From an uncultured Bacteroidales bacterium (GTDB taxonomy: Bacteria > Bacteroidota > Bacteroidia > Bacteroidales > FEN-979), in NCBI GenBank assembly GCA_903828645.1, contig CAIKNA010000007.1, positions 1 to 50,550 of the forward strand: DNA of 50,550 nt. Direction: 5' to 3'. The position numbers were made by a program, and so were the translations under genes. Shown here piece after piece: positions 24,768-33,199 of this stretch; the stretch's first letter is position 1; every line of letters starts with the position of its first letter. The notes beneath the pieces are model-generated. The model had not been told where the DNA came from. It worked only from the letters and a program-made list of their open reading frames with translations, and did not search any database.

Positions 24768-24792
24768 CCCATTTTTACCCTTGGAAAATGGG
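24768..24792 (-). other. Hairpin at the 5' end of the rpsA leader
   Basis: CCCATTTT (24768-24775) and AAAATGGG (24785-24792) form an 8-bp stem with a 9-base loop. From the promoter at 24796 the transcript would start at about 24790, so the hairpin would occupy the first bases of the mRNA. It could protect the 5' end or take part in S1 autoregulation (inference). Confidence 0.45.
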
Positions 24793-24795
24793 GTG

Positions 24796-24827
24796 CAAAG
24801 ATAGAAAGAATTATTTTGCAGGACAAG
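24796..24827 (-). promoter_or_regulatory. Promoter of the rpsA-rnz operon
   Basis: On the minus strand TTG (-33; complement of CAA at 24824-24826) is followed after about 20 bases by TATCTTTG (complement of 24796-24803), an exact -7 box. The spacing fits Bacteroidetes housekeeping promoters. Confidence 0.6.
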
Positions 24828-24862
24828 CATTATGTGCAATTTACGATTTTTGTTAAGCGATT

Positions 24863-24891
24863 TTTGATTTAGGAAAATATTTCTATTTTTG
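24863..24891 (+). promoter_or_regulatory. Promoter of the small membrane protein/lipoprotein pair
   Basis: TTTG (24863-24866), 17 bases, then TATTTTTG (24884-24891), an exact -7 match, end 33 bases before the ATG at 24925. Confidence 0.55.
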
Positions 24892-24924
24892 TAATTTGAC
24901 AATTTTCACTTAAATCACTTTTTT

Positions 24925-25125
24925 ATGGAAACATTGCTGAAGTGGGCATCATGGTTGGTTGCGGCTGCATCAACTTATCTTATCGGACTGGGTTTCCTCG
25001 GATACCTGCTTGGAAACATCCAGATTTTCGGTGTTCATTACGGAACCTATATTTTATTCGGTGGATATTTTATCCTGTTTTCAATCATGGTGATTTTACT
25101 GAAAATCTCCTGCCAGAAAAAATAA
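24925..25125 (+). CDS. Small two-helix membrane protein of unknown function
   Basis: The 66-residue product has two hydrophobic helices (about 6-30 and 38-60) with a short Gly-rich turn between them and a basic end (CQKK). It has its own promoter at 24863. Its stop codon lies 3 bases before the GTG start of the lipoprotein gene, so the two are probably translationally coupled. I do not recognise a family. The coding call rests on the promoter, the clean helix pattern and the tight junction with the next gene. Confidence 0.65.
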   Translation: METLLKWASWLVAAASTYLIGLGFLGYLLGNIQIFGVHYGTYILFGGYFILFSIMVILLKISCQKK

Positions 25126-25128
25126 CAT

Positions 25129-26367
25129 GTGAAGCACATACTGATATTTTTCCTGACAGGGTTAATTCTTGGTTCTGTCGGATGCAGGAAAAAGGAGGCT
25201 GAGGTTGATCCAGGGTCGATAACTGTATTGATGACCTTGAATTTTAAGGATAATTTCATCAATCCAAAATTGGGAGCCATTGTTTTTGCTTCAGATTCAG
25301 TTGGCCATGTAATTGCCGACACGATGTACAAGGGGAATGGCAAATTTTTTCTGGACGCGAAACCCGGGATTAAAATTCCTTCCCGTTTTATGTTGACCAT
25401 TGTGACCTGGGAACCTTCCATGCATGATTTCGAAATTTCACTAAACTCGTACCTGCAGGTAGAGAGTTCTGAGTGGACATTGCAGGGCCACCGTCCTGAT
25501 ACCCTTGGACATGTTACAGTCAGTCTTTCCAATGTTCCGCAATCAACGCTCATTCTTTATGCAAATTCAGGTTATGCAAACCTGACAACAATCTCAAACG
25601 ACGTAATTGCGTTGACATATCTCGATCCTGATGATCTCTTTGTGAAGACTGAAAACAGCCAGGGGCAGCTTTTCCGATGGATCAGCGACATTCATCCGGG
25701 AGGAATCTATGATGTTGACATGGCATCTGCCCAGGCACCCGCGCTTACCACCATCGGCCTGAGCGGAAAGTACTACGAAGCGCGGATATGGGGTTATAAA
25801 AACACCGACTACGAAAACAGTCTGCCAGTAATGACCGAATTTTCTTTTGGCGATATCCCAGCTGGCAATTTTATCCGGGTACCTGATTTACCGGAACATT
25901 TTCAAGGGTATCACACGGAACTGAAACAGGTTGAGAGCTGGGACTCCTCGACCTCATATACCTTTCGGGTGAATGGTGCCATCCCTTCCGGTTTTCAGAA
26001 AATTGATGCCCGGGTAGAGAACTTAACAGTTTATCCTGTAGGAAAAATCCACCTCTATCCCTCCGGGGATTTTACGTCCACGAATGCAACATGGCAATTT
26101 TATGGCCATAACAACCAGTCTTTTTCATGGACGATGCATGGCTGTGACACCACGAAGTACTTCAAACTGCCCAAACTACCCGAATCCATTATCCAGTTCT
26201 TTCCTACCCTGTCGCTCGACTCCCTCTATTTTTACAATGTCGAACTCTCCAAATACCCTGATTTTGCTTCATATGACGAGATAATACACCATATTTTTAA
26301 TCCAACTCATCCACATTCTCAAAACAAGCTGAATGCCAGTACGTTGATATATGGTCAAAGCAAATGA
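25129..26367 (+). CDS. Hypothetical lipoprotein (GTG start)
   Basis: The frame starts with GTG at 25129; the overlapping ATG at 25127 is followed at once by TGA, so GTG is the only sensible start. A lipoprotein signal peptide ends in LGSVGC (Cys19), followed by RKKE. The mature protein of about 390 residues looks like an all-beta, envelope-located protein with several WxxxxxF and aromatic strand patterns (STLILYANSGYANLTTIS, SFSWTMHGCDTTKYFKLP). I do not recognise a domain. It pairs with the small membrane protein upstream and is followed by a separate cytoplasmic gene. Confidence 0.75.
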   Translation: MKHILIFFLTGLILGSVGCRKKEAEVDPGSITVLMTLNFKDNFINPKLGAIVFASDSVGHVIADTMYKGNGKFFLDAKPGIKIPSRFMLTIVTWEPSMHDFEISLNSYLQVESSEWTLQGHRPDTLGHVTVSLSNVPQSTLILYANSGYANLTTISNDVIALTYLDPDDLFVKTENSQGQLFRWISDIHPGGIYDVDMASAQAPALTTIGLSGKYYEARIWGYKNTDYENSLPVMTEFSFGDIPAGNFIRVPDLPEHFQGYHTELKQVESWDSSTSYTFRVNGAIPSGFQKIDARVENLTVYPVGKIHLYPSGDFTSTNATWQFYGHNNQSFSWTMHGCDTTKYFKLPKLPESIIQFFPTLSLDSLYFYNVELSKYPDFASYDEIIHHIFNPTHPHSQNKLNASTLIYGQSK

Positions 26368-26409
26368 TCATTTTATTTTCATAACTTCGCAAACTAAAAA
26401 ATACTCAAT

Positions 26410-27501
26410 ATGCCATTAAAATGCGGAATTATCGGGCTGTCAGGTTCAGGAAAAACCACGCTATTTAACTGTATCTCAAATAACCGTGCCGAAACACATG
26501 CTGCCGCTTTTTCAGGTACGAAATCGAACCTGGGAGTCATGAATGTCCCGGATGCCCGGCTACAGGCCATCGATAAGATCATCAAATCAGTTAAAGTCGT
26601 TCAGACAACCATTGAAATGGTCGACATTCCTGGTTTGTCAAAAGGAGGCAGCCAGACTGAAGGCAACAAGTTTCTCTCAGATATCCGCAATGTTGATGCC
26701 CTGATCCATGTGATCCGTTGTTTTGACGATCCGCAGCTGCCTCATCTTGAAGGTTCCGTAAACGCTGTTCGCGACAGGGAAATTGTTGACCTTGAATTGC
26801 AGATTAAGGATCTTGAATCGGTGGAGAAAAAGATCGGGAGGATGGAAAAGCAGTTGAAGGCAGGTGATAAAGAGGCAAAACACGGACTGGAGGTGCTGCA
26901 TGTGCTTAAATCTCACCTTGAATCGTTTGAGTCGGCACGTACTGTCCCACTTTCCATTGATGACAAGCGTTTCATGGATGACATGTTCCTCCTTAGTGAT
27001 AAACCTGTGATGTACGTCTGCAATGTGGATGACTTGTCTGCCACCAAAGGAAACGGATATACTGCAAAATTCATCGAATCAATCAAAGGCCAGGAAGCGG
27101 AAATCCTTGTAATAGCGGCAAAAATGGAGGCGGAAATTGCAGAGCTTGAAAGTGAAGAGGATCGGCTGGCATTCCTTGCTGATGCCGGGTTGACTGAACC
27201 GGGTGTGAACAGGCTTGTGCGGGCGGCATTTCAGCTGATCGACCTCCAGTGTTTCTTCACCGCCGGGCCAAAAGAGGTGCGTGCCTGGACCATCAAAAAA
27301 GGAATGACGGCTCCGCAAGCTGCCGGAGTTATTCATAGCGACCTCGAACGAGGCTTTATCCGCGCCGAGGTTATGAAATATGATGATTTCATGAGACTTG
27401 GTTCAGAACACGCCTGCAAGGAGCACGGAAAACTCATGATCGAAGGAAAAAATTATGTCGTGGGTGATGGAGATATCCTGCACATCCGGTTCAATGTATA
27501 A
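26410..27501 (+). CDS. YchF/Obg-like GTPase-fold ATPase with variant P-loop
   Basis: The 363-residue protein has the complete YchF layout. A P-loop G domain (1-about 275) has VDIPGLSKGG as switch II/G3 and an alpha-helical coiled-coil insert (about 130-185). A C-terminal TGS domain (about 278-363; CFFTAGPKEVRAWTIKKGMTAPQAAGVIHSDLERGFIRAEV) follows. YchF binds ribosomes and hydrolyses ATP rather than GTP. The G1 motif is GLSGSGKTT (9-17), where YchF proteins normally have GLPNVGKST, and the NVDD motif replaces the usual NVDE. It may therefore be a divergent paralogue rather than YchF itself, so no symbol is given. A weak TAACTTCG box at 26382 could be its promoter. Confidence 0.88.
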   Translation: MPLKCGIIGLSGSGKTTLFNCISNNRAETHAAAFSGTKSNLGVMNVPDARLQAIDKIIKSVKVVQTTIEMVDIPGLSKGGSQTEGNKFLSDIRNVDALIHVIRCFDDPQLPHLEGSVNAVRDREIVDLELQIKDLESVEKKIGRMEKQLKAGDKEAKHGLEVLHVLKSHLESFESARTVPLSIDDKRFMDDMFLLSDKPVMYVCNVDDLSATKGNGYTAKFIESIKGQEAEILVIAAKMEAEIAELESEEDRLAFLADAGLTEPGVNRLVRAAFQLIDLQCFFTAGPKEVRAWTIKKGMTAPQAAGVIHSDLERGFIRAEVMKYDDFMRLGSEHACKEHGKLMIEGKNYVVGDGDILHIRFNV

Positions 27502-27513
27502 CAAAGTAAATCC

Positions 27514-27546
27514 CAAATCGTAAATCGTAAATCGTAAATCGTAAAT
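27514..27546. repeat. 7-bp tandem repeat (TAAATCG) between ychF-like gene and hydE
   Basis: AAATCG followed by three perfect TAAATCG units and a partial fifth unit (TAAAT) fills half of the 62-base gap. Similar short A/T-rich arrays are common between genes in Bacteroidetes. It is probably prone to slippage and sits just upstream of the hydE start. Confidence 0.85.
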
Positions 27547-27563
27547 TCCTTCCTTTCCACCCG

Positions 27564-28649
27564 ATGCCCGAACCAATAGAAAAAATCCTGGAACATTCAC
27601 GGTTTATCAAAAGCGATCTTGTATACCTGCTTAATACCGGTGGAAAAGAACGTCTTGAACTCTTCACTAAAGCCAAAGAGACCAAGGCCACCTTCGTGGG
27701 AAAAAAAGTTTACTTCAGGGGGTTGATAGAGTATTCGAATTACTGTAAGAAAAACTGTTATTACTGCGGGATCCGTGCCGGAAACAGCCGCTATGTAAGG
27801 TACCGGATGACCGATAGTGAGGTGCTGGAAGCTGTGGATTATGCCCATGCAAATAATTATGCTTCCATTGTGATCCAGTCGGGCGAACAAACAAACAAGG
27901 CATTCGTCAACAAGATTGAATCTTTGTTAAAGAGAATCCACCTGCAAACCGAAGGAAAAGTTCATGTAACGCTTTCGCTTGGCGAACAAAGTAGGGAAAC
28001 CTATCAGCGCTGGTTTGATGCAGGGGCGCACCGGTATCTTTTGCGCATTGAAGTTTCAAACCCTGCGCTGTATCTGAAACTTCACCCCAATAACCCGGGC
28101 CACGATTACCATCGCCGGCTGGATTCGTTGAAAACCCTGAGGAATGTGGGCTACCAGGTTGGCACCGGTGTGATGATCGGTTTGCCTTTTCAAACCATTG
28201 ATGACCTCGCCGACGATCTTATCTTTTTCAGGGAATTCGACATCGACATGGCCGGGATGGGTCCCTACATAGAACATGCAGACACTCCCTTATACCAGTA
28301 TCGCGACAAACTTTTACCCCTGAAAGAGCGTTTTGACCTCTCGCTGAAAATGGTAGCCATTTTACGGATCATGATGAAAAATATCAACATTGCTGCCACT
28401 ACAGCCATGCAGACAATTGATCCCCAAGGGCGTGAAAAAGCATTGATGGTGGGTGCCAATGTGATCATGCCCAACCTCACTCCGGTAAAATACCGCCAGG
28501 ATTATTTACTGTATGAAAACAAACCCTGCCTTGACGAAGAGGCAGAGGAGTGTAAAAGCTGTCTTGAAGCACGCATCCATATGGCAGGCGATACCATTGG
28601 TTATGGTGAGTGGGGAGATTCCGGCCATTTTCTCGAAAGAAACCCATAA
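27564..28649 (+). CDS. hydE: [FeFe]-hydrogenase H-cluster radical SAM maturase HydE
   Basis: The radical SAM motif is CKKNCYYC (Cys61, 65, 68), preceded by YSNY. The barrel contains the HydE-typical SLGEQS, RYLLRIEVSNPALY and GMGPYIEHADTPL segments. The C-terminus carries three more cysteines (322, 330, 333) in the pattern that binds an accessory [2Fe-2S] cluster in many HydE proteins. HydE works with HydG and HydF to build the diiron subcluster of [FeFe]-hydrogenase. Length (361) is normal. No hydrogenase, hydF or hydG lies in the window, so the partners must be elsewhere. The related enzyme PylB is possible in principle but the C-terminal cysteines favour HydE. Confidence 0.9.
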   Translation: MPEPIEKILEHSRFIKSDLVYLLNTGGKERLELFTKAKETKATFVGKKVYFRGLIEYSNYCKKNCYYCGIRAGNSRYVRYRMTDSEVLEAVDYAHANNYASIVIQSGEQTNKAFVNKIESLLKRIHLQTEGKVHVTLSLGEQSRETYQRWFDAGAHRYLLRIEVSNPALYLKLHPNNPGHDYHRRLDSLKTLRNVGYQVGTGVMIGLPFQTIDDLADDLIFFREFDIDMAGMGPYIEHADTPLYQYRDKLLPLKERFDLSLKMVAILRIMMKNINIAATTAMQTIDPQGREKALMVGANVIMPNLTPVKYRQDYLLYENKPCLDEEAEECKSCLEARIHMAGDTIGYGEWGDSGHFLERNP

Positions 28650-28861
28650 ATTTCCTCTCTTCCTCCGAATTTTAGGTAATTTTTGTAGGGCAAACCACTA
28701 CAAGAAAATCAGGTTTTAGCCTAAAAAAAAATCCGGATTCCTTACGCATAAATTGATAAAAATTCACCAATTTTGGAGAAGACAAATATTATCTGTTTGT
28801 AAAATTAAACACGTAAATTGCATTCCAATTTTGGATGAACTGAAGATTTAATATTTTTATT

Positions 28862-29680
28862 ATGAAGCACAAAATTCTGGTCATAGATGATGAGAATATG
28901 ATTCGTAGTATTCTGAAGGCATCTCTTCAATCAAAAGGTTATGATGTGGAAGCAATTGATAGTGCTGAGAAGGCATTCGAATGGCTGAAAGATAACCTTC
29001 CCGACCTGGTTATCTGTGACATTCAAATGCAACCAATGGATGGATACGGGTTCCTGGATAAATTCCGCAAAGGAAGCCATACCCAAAAAACTCCTGTTAT
29101 CATGCTTTCTGGAGTTGAAGAAAAAAAGGAACGCGTCAAGTGTTACAGGAATGGAGCCCAGGATTTCCTTAGCAAGCCCTTCAATCGCGAAGAACTTTAT
29201 GCACTGATTATAAAAAACCTGGATCCGATTTATTATAACCTTGAACCTGATTCCCCTGATGGAATATCCCCCCAAAAACAAACAAAGTCCATTCCGAAAA
29301 AAATACTGGTGATTGATGATGACCCTACGATACGCATGATTCTGAAAACGTTTCTATCAGTCAAATATGATGTCGAAGCTATGGGAGACGGCAAAGCGGC
29401 GTTGGAATGGCTTGAGCGAAAACCCCCTCCTGACCTGGTTATTTGCGATATCCTGATGGAGCCCATGAATGGATATGAATTTCTTGAGAAGTTTCGTCAG
29501 CGCGGATATACCAAGCATACACCGGTCATCATGCTTTCAAGGGAAGATAAAACAGAAGACCGGGTTGATTGTTACAGTCGCCTGGCCCAGGATTACCTTA
29601 TCAAACCATTTAATCCTGAGGAGCTTGAAGAGTTGATACATAAGAATCTGTTCCCGGTCAATTGTGCCAGGAAGTGGTAG
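28862..29680 (+). CDS. Stand-alone tandem receiver (REC-REC) response regulator
   Basis: Two complete receiver domains stand in a row with no output domain. REC1 (about 3-120) has DD at 10-11, phospho-acceptor Asp53 (VICDIQMQPMDG) and SKPF. REC2 (about 145-265) has DDD, an equivalent Asp (VICDILMEPMNG) and IKPF. They are similar enough to suggest internal duplication. Such proteins act as phosphate relays or sinks, or control partners by binding. It lies just upstream of a receiver-sugar transferase fusion at the head of the polysaccharide genes. The 212-base gap before it holds two weak hairpins (28683-28703 and 28714-28726), possibly the end of the hydE transcript, and no exact -7 box. Confidence 0.9.
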   Translation: MKHKILVIDDENMIRSILKASLQSKGYDVEAIDSAEKAFEWLKDNLPDLVICDIQMQPMDGYGFLDKFRKGSHTQKTPVIMLSGVEEKKERVKCYRNGAQDFLSKPFNREELYALIIKNLDPIYYNLEPDSPDGISPQKQTKSIPKKILVIDDDPTIRMILKTFLSVKYDVEAMGDGKAALEWLERKPPPDLVICDILMEPMNGYEFLEKFRQRGYTKHTPVIMLSREDKTEDRVDCYSRLAQDYLIKPFNPEELEELIHKNLFPVNCARKW

Positions 29681-29740
29681 AGAATATGAAAATTGATTTT
29701 TTCTTCATAAATGAGTGAATAGAAAATAGACCTTGCAAAT

Positions 29741-30955
29741 ATGATAAAAAAAGTATCGATTCTTTATATCGGAGTTTCACCAATCATGATTGAGAATCTT
29801 GGATCACATGATGAAATTGAGCTTATTGTTCACCGGAATCTGCAGGCAGCAGAAAATTATCTGAAAACCAGTCCCAAACCTGATGCGATTCTCTGTGATC
29901 AATATCTTTCAGGTGGCAGTGGCATGGAATACCACGACAAACTTAGTGAAAATCAGAAATTTAACAAAGTAGCATTCATTTTGCTCACTGATGAATTCAG
30001 GAAAAATGTTTACCACAATGCGATCATGAAGGGGATCGATGATTTCTTTGTCCTTCCTGATCCATCTGCTGATTCTCTATTGAATCGCGTAAAATTTCTG
30101 AGTGAGTACCGGCACAAATATCCTGTCCTGCCACCAATTTTCGCGCGGGACATGGAACTTAAAATACCTCGTTCAAAACGTCTCTTTGACCTGGTGGTGG
30201 CAATCAGCGCGCTGCTTTTCCTGTCACCGCTCCTGTTGTTGGTCATTATCGCCATCCGGCTCGAATCGAAAGGAAAAGTATACTACATCTCCAAACGGTT
30301 CGGACAGAGTAAGATTTTCGATTTTTACAAGCTCCGGTCAATGCGCACAGGGTCGGATGCTGAAATTGATAAAATGAAAAAGGAAAAAAACCAATATTCA
30401 GGGGCCAGGAAGCAATTGGAAATTGATTTTTCCAATCCCTGCAGAGAATGTGAAAAATTACCCGCAGGTGAGAAATGCTCGACAACATTGTACATTCACG
30501 GACATGAAATTTGCCAGACAGAATTTAAAAGACAAGAGCGGGAAATTGCAAAAACGAAATCTGCGTTTGTAAAAGTATTAAACGATCCTCGTGTTACAAG
30601 GGTTGGTAAATTCATCCGGAAAACCAGTATTGACGAATTACCCCAGCTCATCAATGTGATTAAAGGGGATATGTCCATTGTTGGAAACCGACCTTTGCCA
30701 ATCTATGAAGTCGAACATCTTCTAAAGGACTGGGAAACTCAAATGGCCATGCGGTGCCTTGCACCTGCCGGTATTACAGGACTCTGGCAGATAAAGGAAA
30801 GGGGAAAGGGTGGTGAAGAAATGTCTGAAGAGGAACGCAAAAATTATGACATTGAATACGCGGCTCATTTACTTCCCGGCAAATATTCATTCTGGTACGA
30901 TTTGAAACTGGTCTTACAAACTTTTACAACCCTGTTTCAAAAAGACTCAGTTTAA
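29741..30955 (+). CDS. Receiver domain fused to an initiating sugar (glycosyl-1-phosphate) transferase
   Basis: Residues 1-125 are a receiver-like domain with Asp53 (AILCDQYL) and Thr83 kept, but the conserved lysine is replaced (FFVLPDP). Residues 143-404 are a bacterial sugar transferase of the WcaJ/PglC type: a hydrophobic segment (150-173), YKLRSM, DPRVTRVGKFIRKTSIDELPQ, NVIKGDMSIVGNRPLP, and GITGLWQIKERG. These enzymes transfer a sugar phosphate to undecaprenyl phosphate at the inner membrane and start polysaccharide assembly. A cysteine-rich insert (Cys234, 237, 246, 258 with His253 and His255) interrupts the catalytic domain between YKLRSM and DPRVT and could bind zinc or another metal. 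The fusion suggests direct control of the committing step by signalling. It is likely the first enzyme of the cluster. Confidence 0.9.
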   Translation: MIKKVSILYIGVSPIMIENLGSHDEIELIVHRNLQAAENYLKTSPKPDAILCDQYLSGGSGMEYHDKLSENQKFNKVAFILLTDEFRKNVYHNAIMKGIDDFFVLPDPSADSLLNRVKFLSEYRHKYPVLPPIFARDMELKIPRSKRLFDLVVAISALLFLSPLLLLVIIAIRLESKGKVYYISKRFGQSKIFDFYKLRSMRTGSDAEIDKMKKEKNQYSGARKQLEIDFSNPCRECEKLPAGEKCSTTLYIHGHEICQTEFKRQEREIAKTKSAFVKVLNDPRVTRVGKFIRKTSIDELPQLINVIKGDMSIVGNRPLPIYEVEHLLKDWETQMAMRCLAPAGITGLWQIKERGKGGEEMSEEERKNYDIEYAAHLLPGKYSFWYDLKLVLQTFTTLFQKDSV

Positions 30956-31018
30956 CGTCATCCTGCTATTTGTCCATTGAGATGGCAGGCTATTCAGTGA
31001 CATTTTATATGCGGGTTT

Positions 31019-31933
31019 ATGGAATTACCACTTGTTTCAATCATCACCATCAACTACGATCATCCTGAAGTGACCTGCGAGCTTCTTGCCTCACTGCGTA
31101 AAATAACCTATCCGGCAATTGAAATCATCGTTGTGGACAATGCTTCTCCCAATGACGATCCTTCGGTGATCAAACAGAACTTTGATGAGATCCAATTCAT
31201 TCAAAGCAAAGAGAATCTTGGTTTTGCAGGCGGTAACAACCTGGGAATAAGAAATGCCCACGGAAAATACATTCTCTTACTGAACAACGACACGGAAGTT
31301 GATGCCGGGTTTCTTGAACCCATGGTGGCTAAATTTGAATCCAGTGCACGGATTGGGGCCATCAGTCCAAAAATCAAATTTTTTCATACCCCCGACACAA
31401 TCCAGTTTTCTGGAATTACCGAGTTCAACACTTATACAATCCGCAACCGGGGCTTAGGGTTCGGGACCAGGGATAGCGGCCAGTTCGACAAGGATGCCGT
31501 CACCGCATATTGTCATGGTGCTGCCATGATGATACCGATGAAAGTTCTGCGCAAGGTTGGCCTCATGGCTGAATGCTATTTTCTTTATTATGAGGAACAT
31601 GACTTTGGCTCGAGGATCAGGCGGGCCGGTTATGAGTTATGGTATGTCCATAATTCGACAGTTTTTCATAAGGAATCTATCTCTACCGGAAAATTGAGCC
31701 CGCTCAAGACCTATTATATGAACCGTTCACGGTTGCTTTTCCTGAGGCGAAACATAAGCGGTGTAAAATTCGTAATTGCAGCCCTTTACCAGTTACTCAT
31801 TGCCATTCCAAAAAATTTGTTGGGATTCCTGTTAAAAGGCACACCCGGGCATTTCAAGGCTTACCTAAGAGCGATAACCTGGCACATGACACATTTATTT
31901 TCAAAGGAGATTCATAAACAACCTGAATTCTGA
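31019..31933 (+). CDS. Glycosyltransferase family 2 (WbbL/rhamnosyltransferase-like)
   Basis: A GT2 fold: N-terminal SIITINYDHPEVT, IIVVDNASPND nucleotide-binding strand, NLGFAGGNNLGI, and the LLLNNDTEVD catalytic metal motif, followed by AAMMIPMKVLRKVG and a C-terminal amphipathic/hydrophobic segment. This order is typical of rhamnosyl- and related transferases that extend a lipid-linked repeat unit on the cytoplasmic face of the inner membrane. The sugar donor cannot be assigned. It follows the initiating transferase by 63 bases and precedes another GT2 by 28. Confidence 0.92.
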   Translation: MELPLVSIITINYDHPEVTCELLASLRKITYPAIEIIVVDNASPNDDPSVIKQNFDEIQFIQSKENLGFAGGNNLGIRNAHGKYILLLNNDTEVDAGFLEPMVAKFESSARIGAISPKIKFFHTPDTIQFSGITEFNTYTIRNRGLGFGTRDSGQFDKDAVTAYCHGAAMMIPMKVLRKVGLMAECYFLYYEEHDFGSRIRRAGYELWYVHNSTVFHKESISTGKLSPLKTYYMNRSRLLFLRRNISGVKFVIAALYQLLIAIPKNLLGFLLKGTPGHFKAYLRAITWHMTHLFSKEIHKQPEF

Positions 31934-31961
31934 TAATAACCGTTTAAAAATCAAAGGATCA

Positions 31962-33173
31962 ATGAACCAATCCGCCCTCATTGTATTTAACGTTATTCAA
32001 CTGTTGGCAGGAATTCCATTGGCACTTGCCACACTTTACATTTTCATTTTTGCTTTTGCCGGGCTTTTTTACAAGCAGCCACGGTATCCCCAAAACCCCC
32101 TACTGCGAAAAATTGCAGTTCTGATCCCGGGATACAAGGAGGATGAGGTTATTGTCGAAGTGGCACAGGAGGGATTATTGCAGGATTATCCAAAGGAATG
32201 TTATGATGTGGTGATCATTGCGGATTCTTTTAAACCGGAGACGATTTCAGCCTTAAAAGCCCTTCCTGTAAAGGTAATTGAGGTTAAATTCGACAAGAGT
32301 ACGAAGTCAAAGGCTTTGAACAAAGCAATGGAACAACTCCCCGCCGGTTACGAAATAGCGGTGGTGCTTGATGCAGACAATGTGATGGCCCCTGATTTTT
32401 TAAGGAAAGTCAATGCTGCATTTGAACAGGGATGCGATGCATTGCAAGGACACCGGAAGGCTAAGAATATGGATACTTCCCTTGCAGTGCTTGATGCCAT
32501 CAGTGAAGAGATCAACAACCATATCTTCCGGAAAGGTCACCGGGTCCTTGGACTTTCTTCGGCCATCATAGGTTCGGGAATGGCCTTCAGATATTCGTTT
32601 TTCAAAGAAATCATGTCTACAGTAACGGCCATAGGCGGTTTTGACAAAGAAATCGAGTTGAAAATGCTAAGGGACGGGCATAAAATCGTCTATCTGGACG
32701 ACGCTGCCGTTTTTGATGAAAAGGTACAGAAAGCCGAGGTTTTCAGCAACCAGCGCAGGAGGTGGCTTTCTGCCCAACTCATCTATTTCCGCCGGGATTT
32801 TTTTACTGCTCTCAAAGCCCTGATCACAAAGGGCAACATCGACTATTTTGATAAAGCCATTCAGTTTATTCAGCCTCCCAGGATTCTCCTCCTTGGAATG
32901 GTAATACTTTTCGGTTCATGCTTCATTTTCTTGAACCTCCTTATTTTTAACAATCTCTTTTTTGCTGCTTTTTGGGGAATCCTGATGACCGGTTGTGTAG
33001 TTTCATTTATCTGTTCCATTCCTGGAGCATTTTATAACATGCAAACGGTAAAGGCAGCAATCAGCCTCCCAAAAGGGATGCTTTTAATGCTGGGATCCTT
33101 GTTGAAGATCAAGGGAGCAAACAAACAGTTTATTCATACGCAACATACAGCAGGCAAGCAAAATATAAAATAA
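31962..33173 (+). CDS. Membrane glycosyltransferase family 2 with QRRRW motif
   Basis: An N-terminal membrane helix (about 8-32) precedes a GT2 catalytic domain with AVLIPGYKEDEV, VVLDADNVM and GGFDKEIELKML. The QRRRW motif near residue 265 is a hallmark of processive synthases such as cellulose and hyaluronan synthase. Two or three C-terminal helices follow (about 302-350). It may therefore add several sugars or act at the membrane. Within a Wzx/Wzy-type cluster a non-processive role is also possible. Donor and acceptor are unknown. Confidence 0.9.
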   Translation: MNQSALIVFNVIQLLAGIPLALATLYIFIFAFAGLFYKQPRYPQNPLLRKIAVLIPGYKEDEVIVEVAQEGLLQDYPKECYDVVIIADSFKPETISALKALPVKVIEVKFDKSTKSKALNKAMEQLPAGYEIAVVLDADNVMAPDFLRKVNAAFEQGCDALQGHRKAKNMDTSLAVLDAISEEINNHIFRKGHRVLGLSSAIIGSGMAFRYSFFKEIMSTVTAIGGFDKEIELKMLRDGHKIVYLDDAAVFDEKVQKAEVFSNQRRRWLSAQLIYFRRDFFTALKALITKGNIDYFDKAIQFIQPPRILLLGMVILFGSCFIFLNLLIFNNLFFAAFWGILMTGCVVSFICSIPGAFYNMQTVKAAISLPKGMLLMLGSLLKIKGANKQFIHTQHTAGKQNIK

Positions 33174-33199
33174 ACAGATGCACTTTTAACAATTGGCTT

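Noticed and set aside
28683-28726. Small hairpins (TTGTAG/CTACAA and TTTTAG/CTAAAA) after hydE as a terminator
   Set aside because: Stems are 6 bp or less and one has almost no loop; possible, but too weak to annotate as a terminator.
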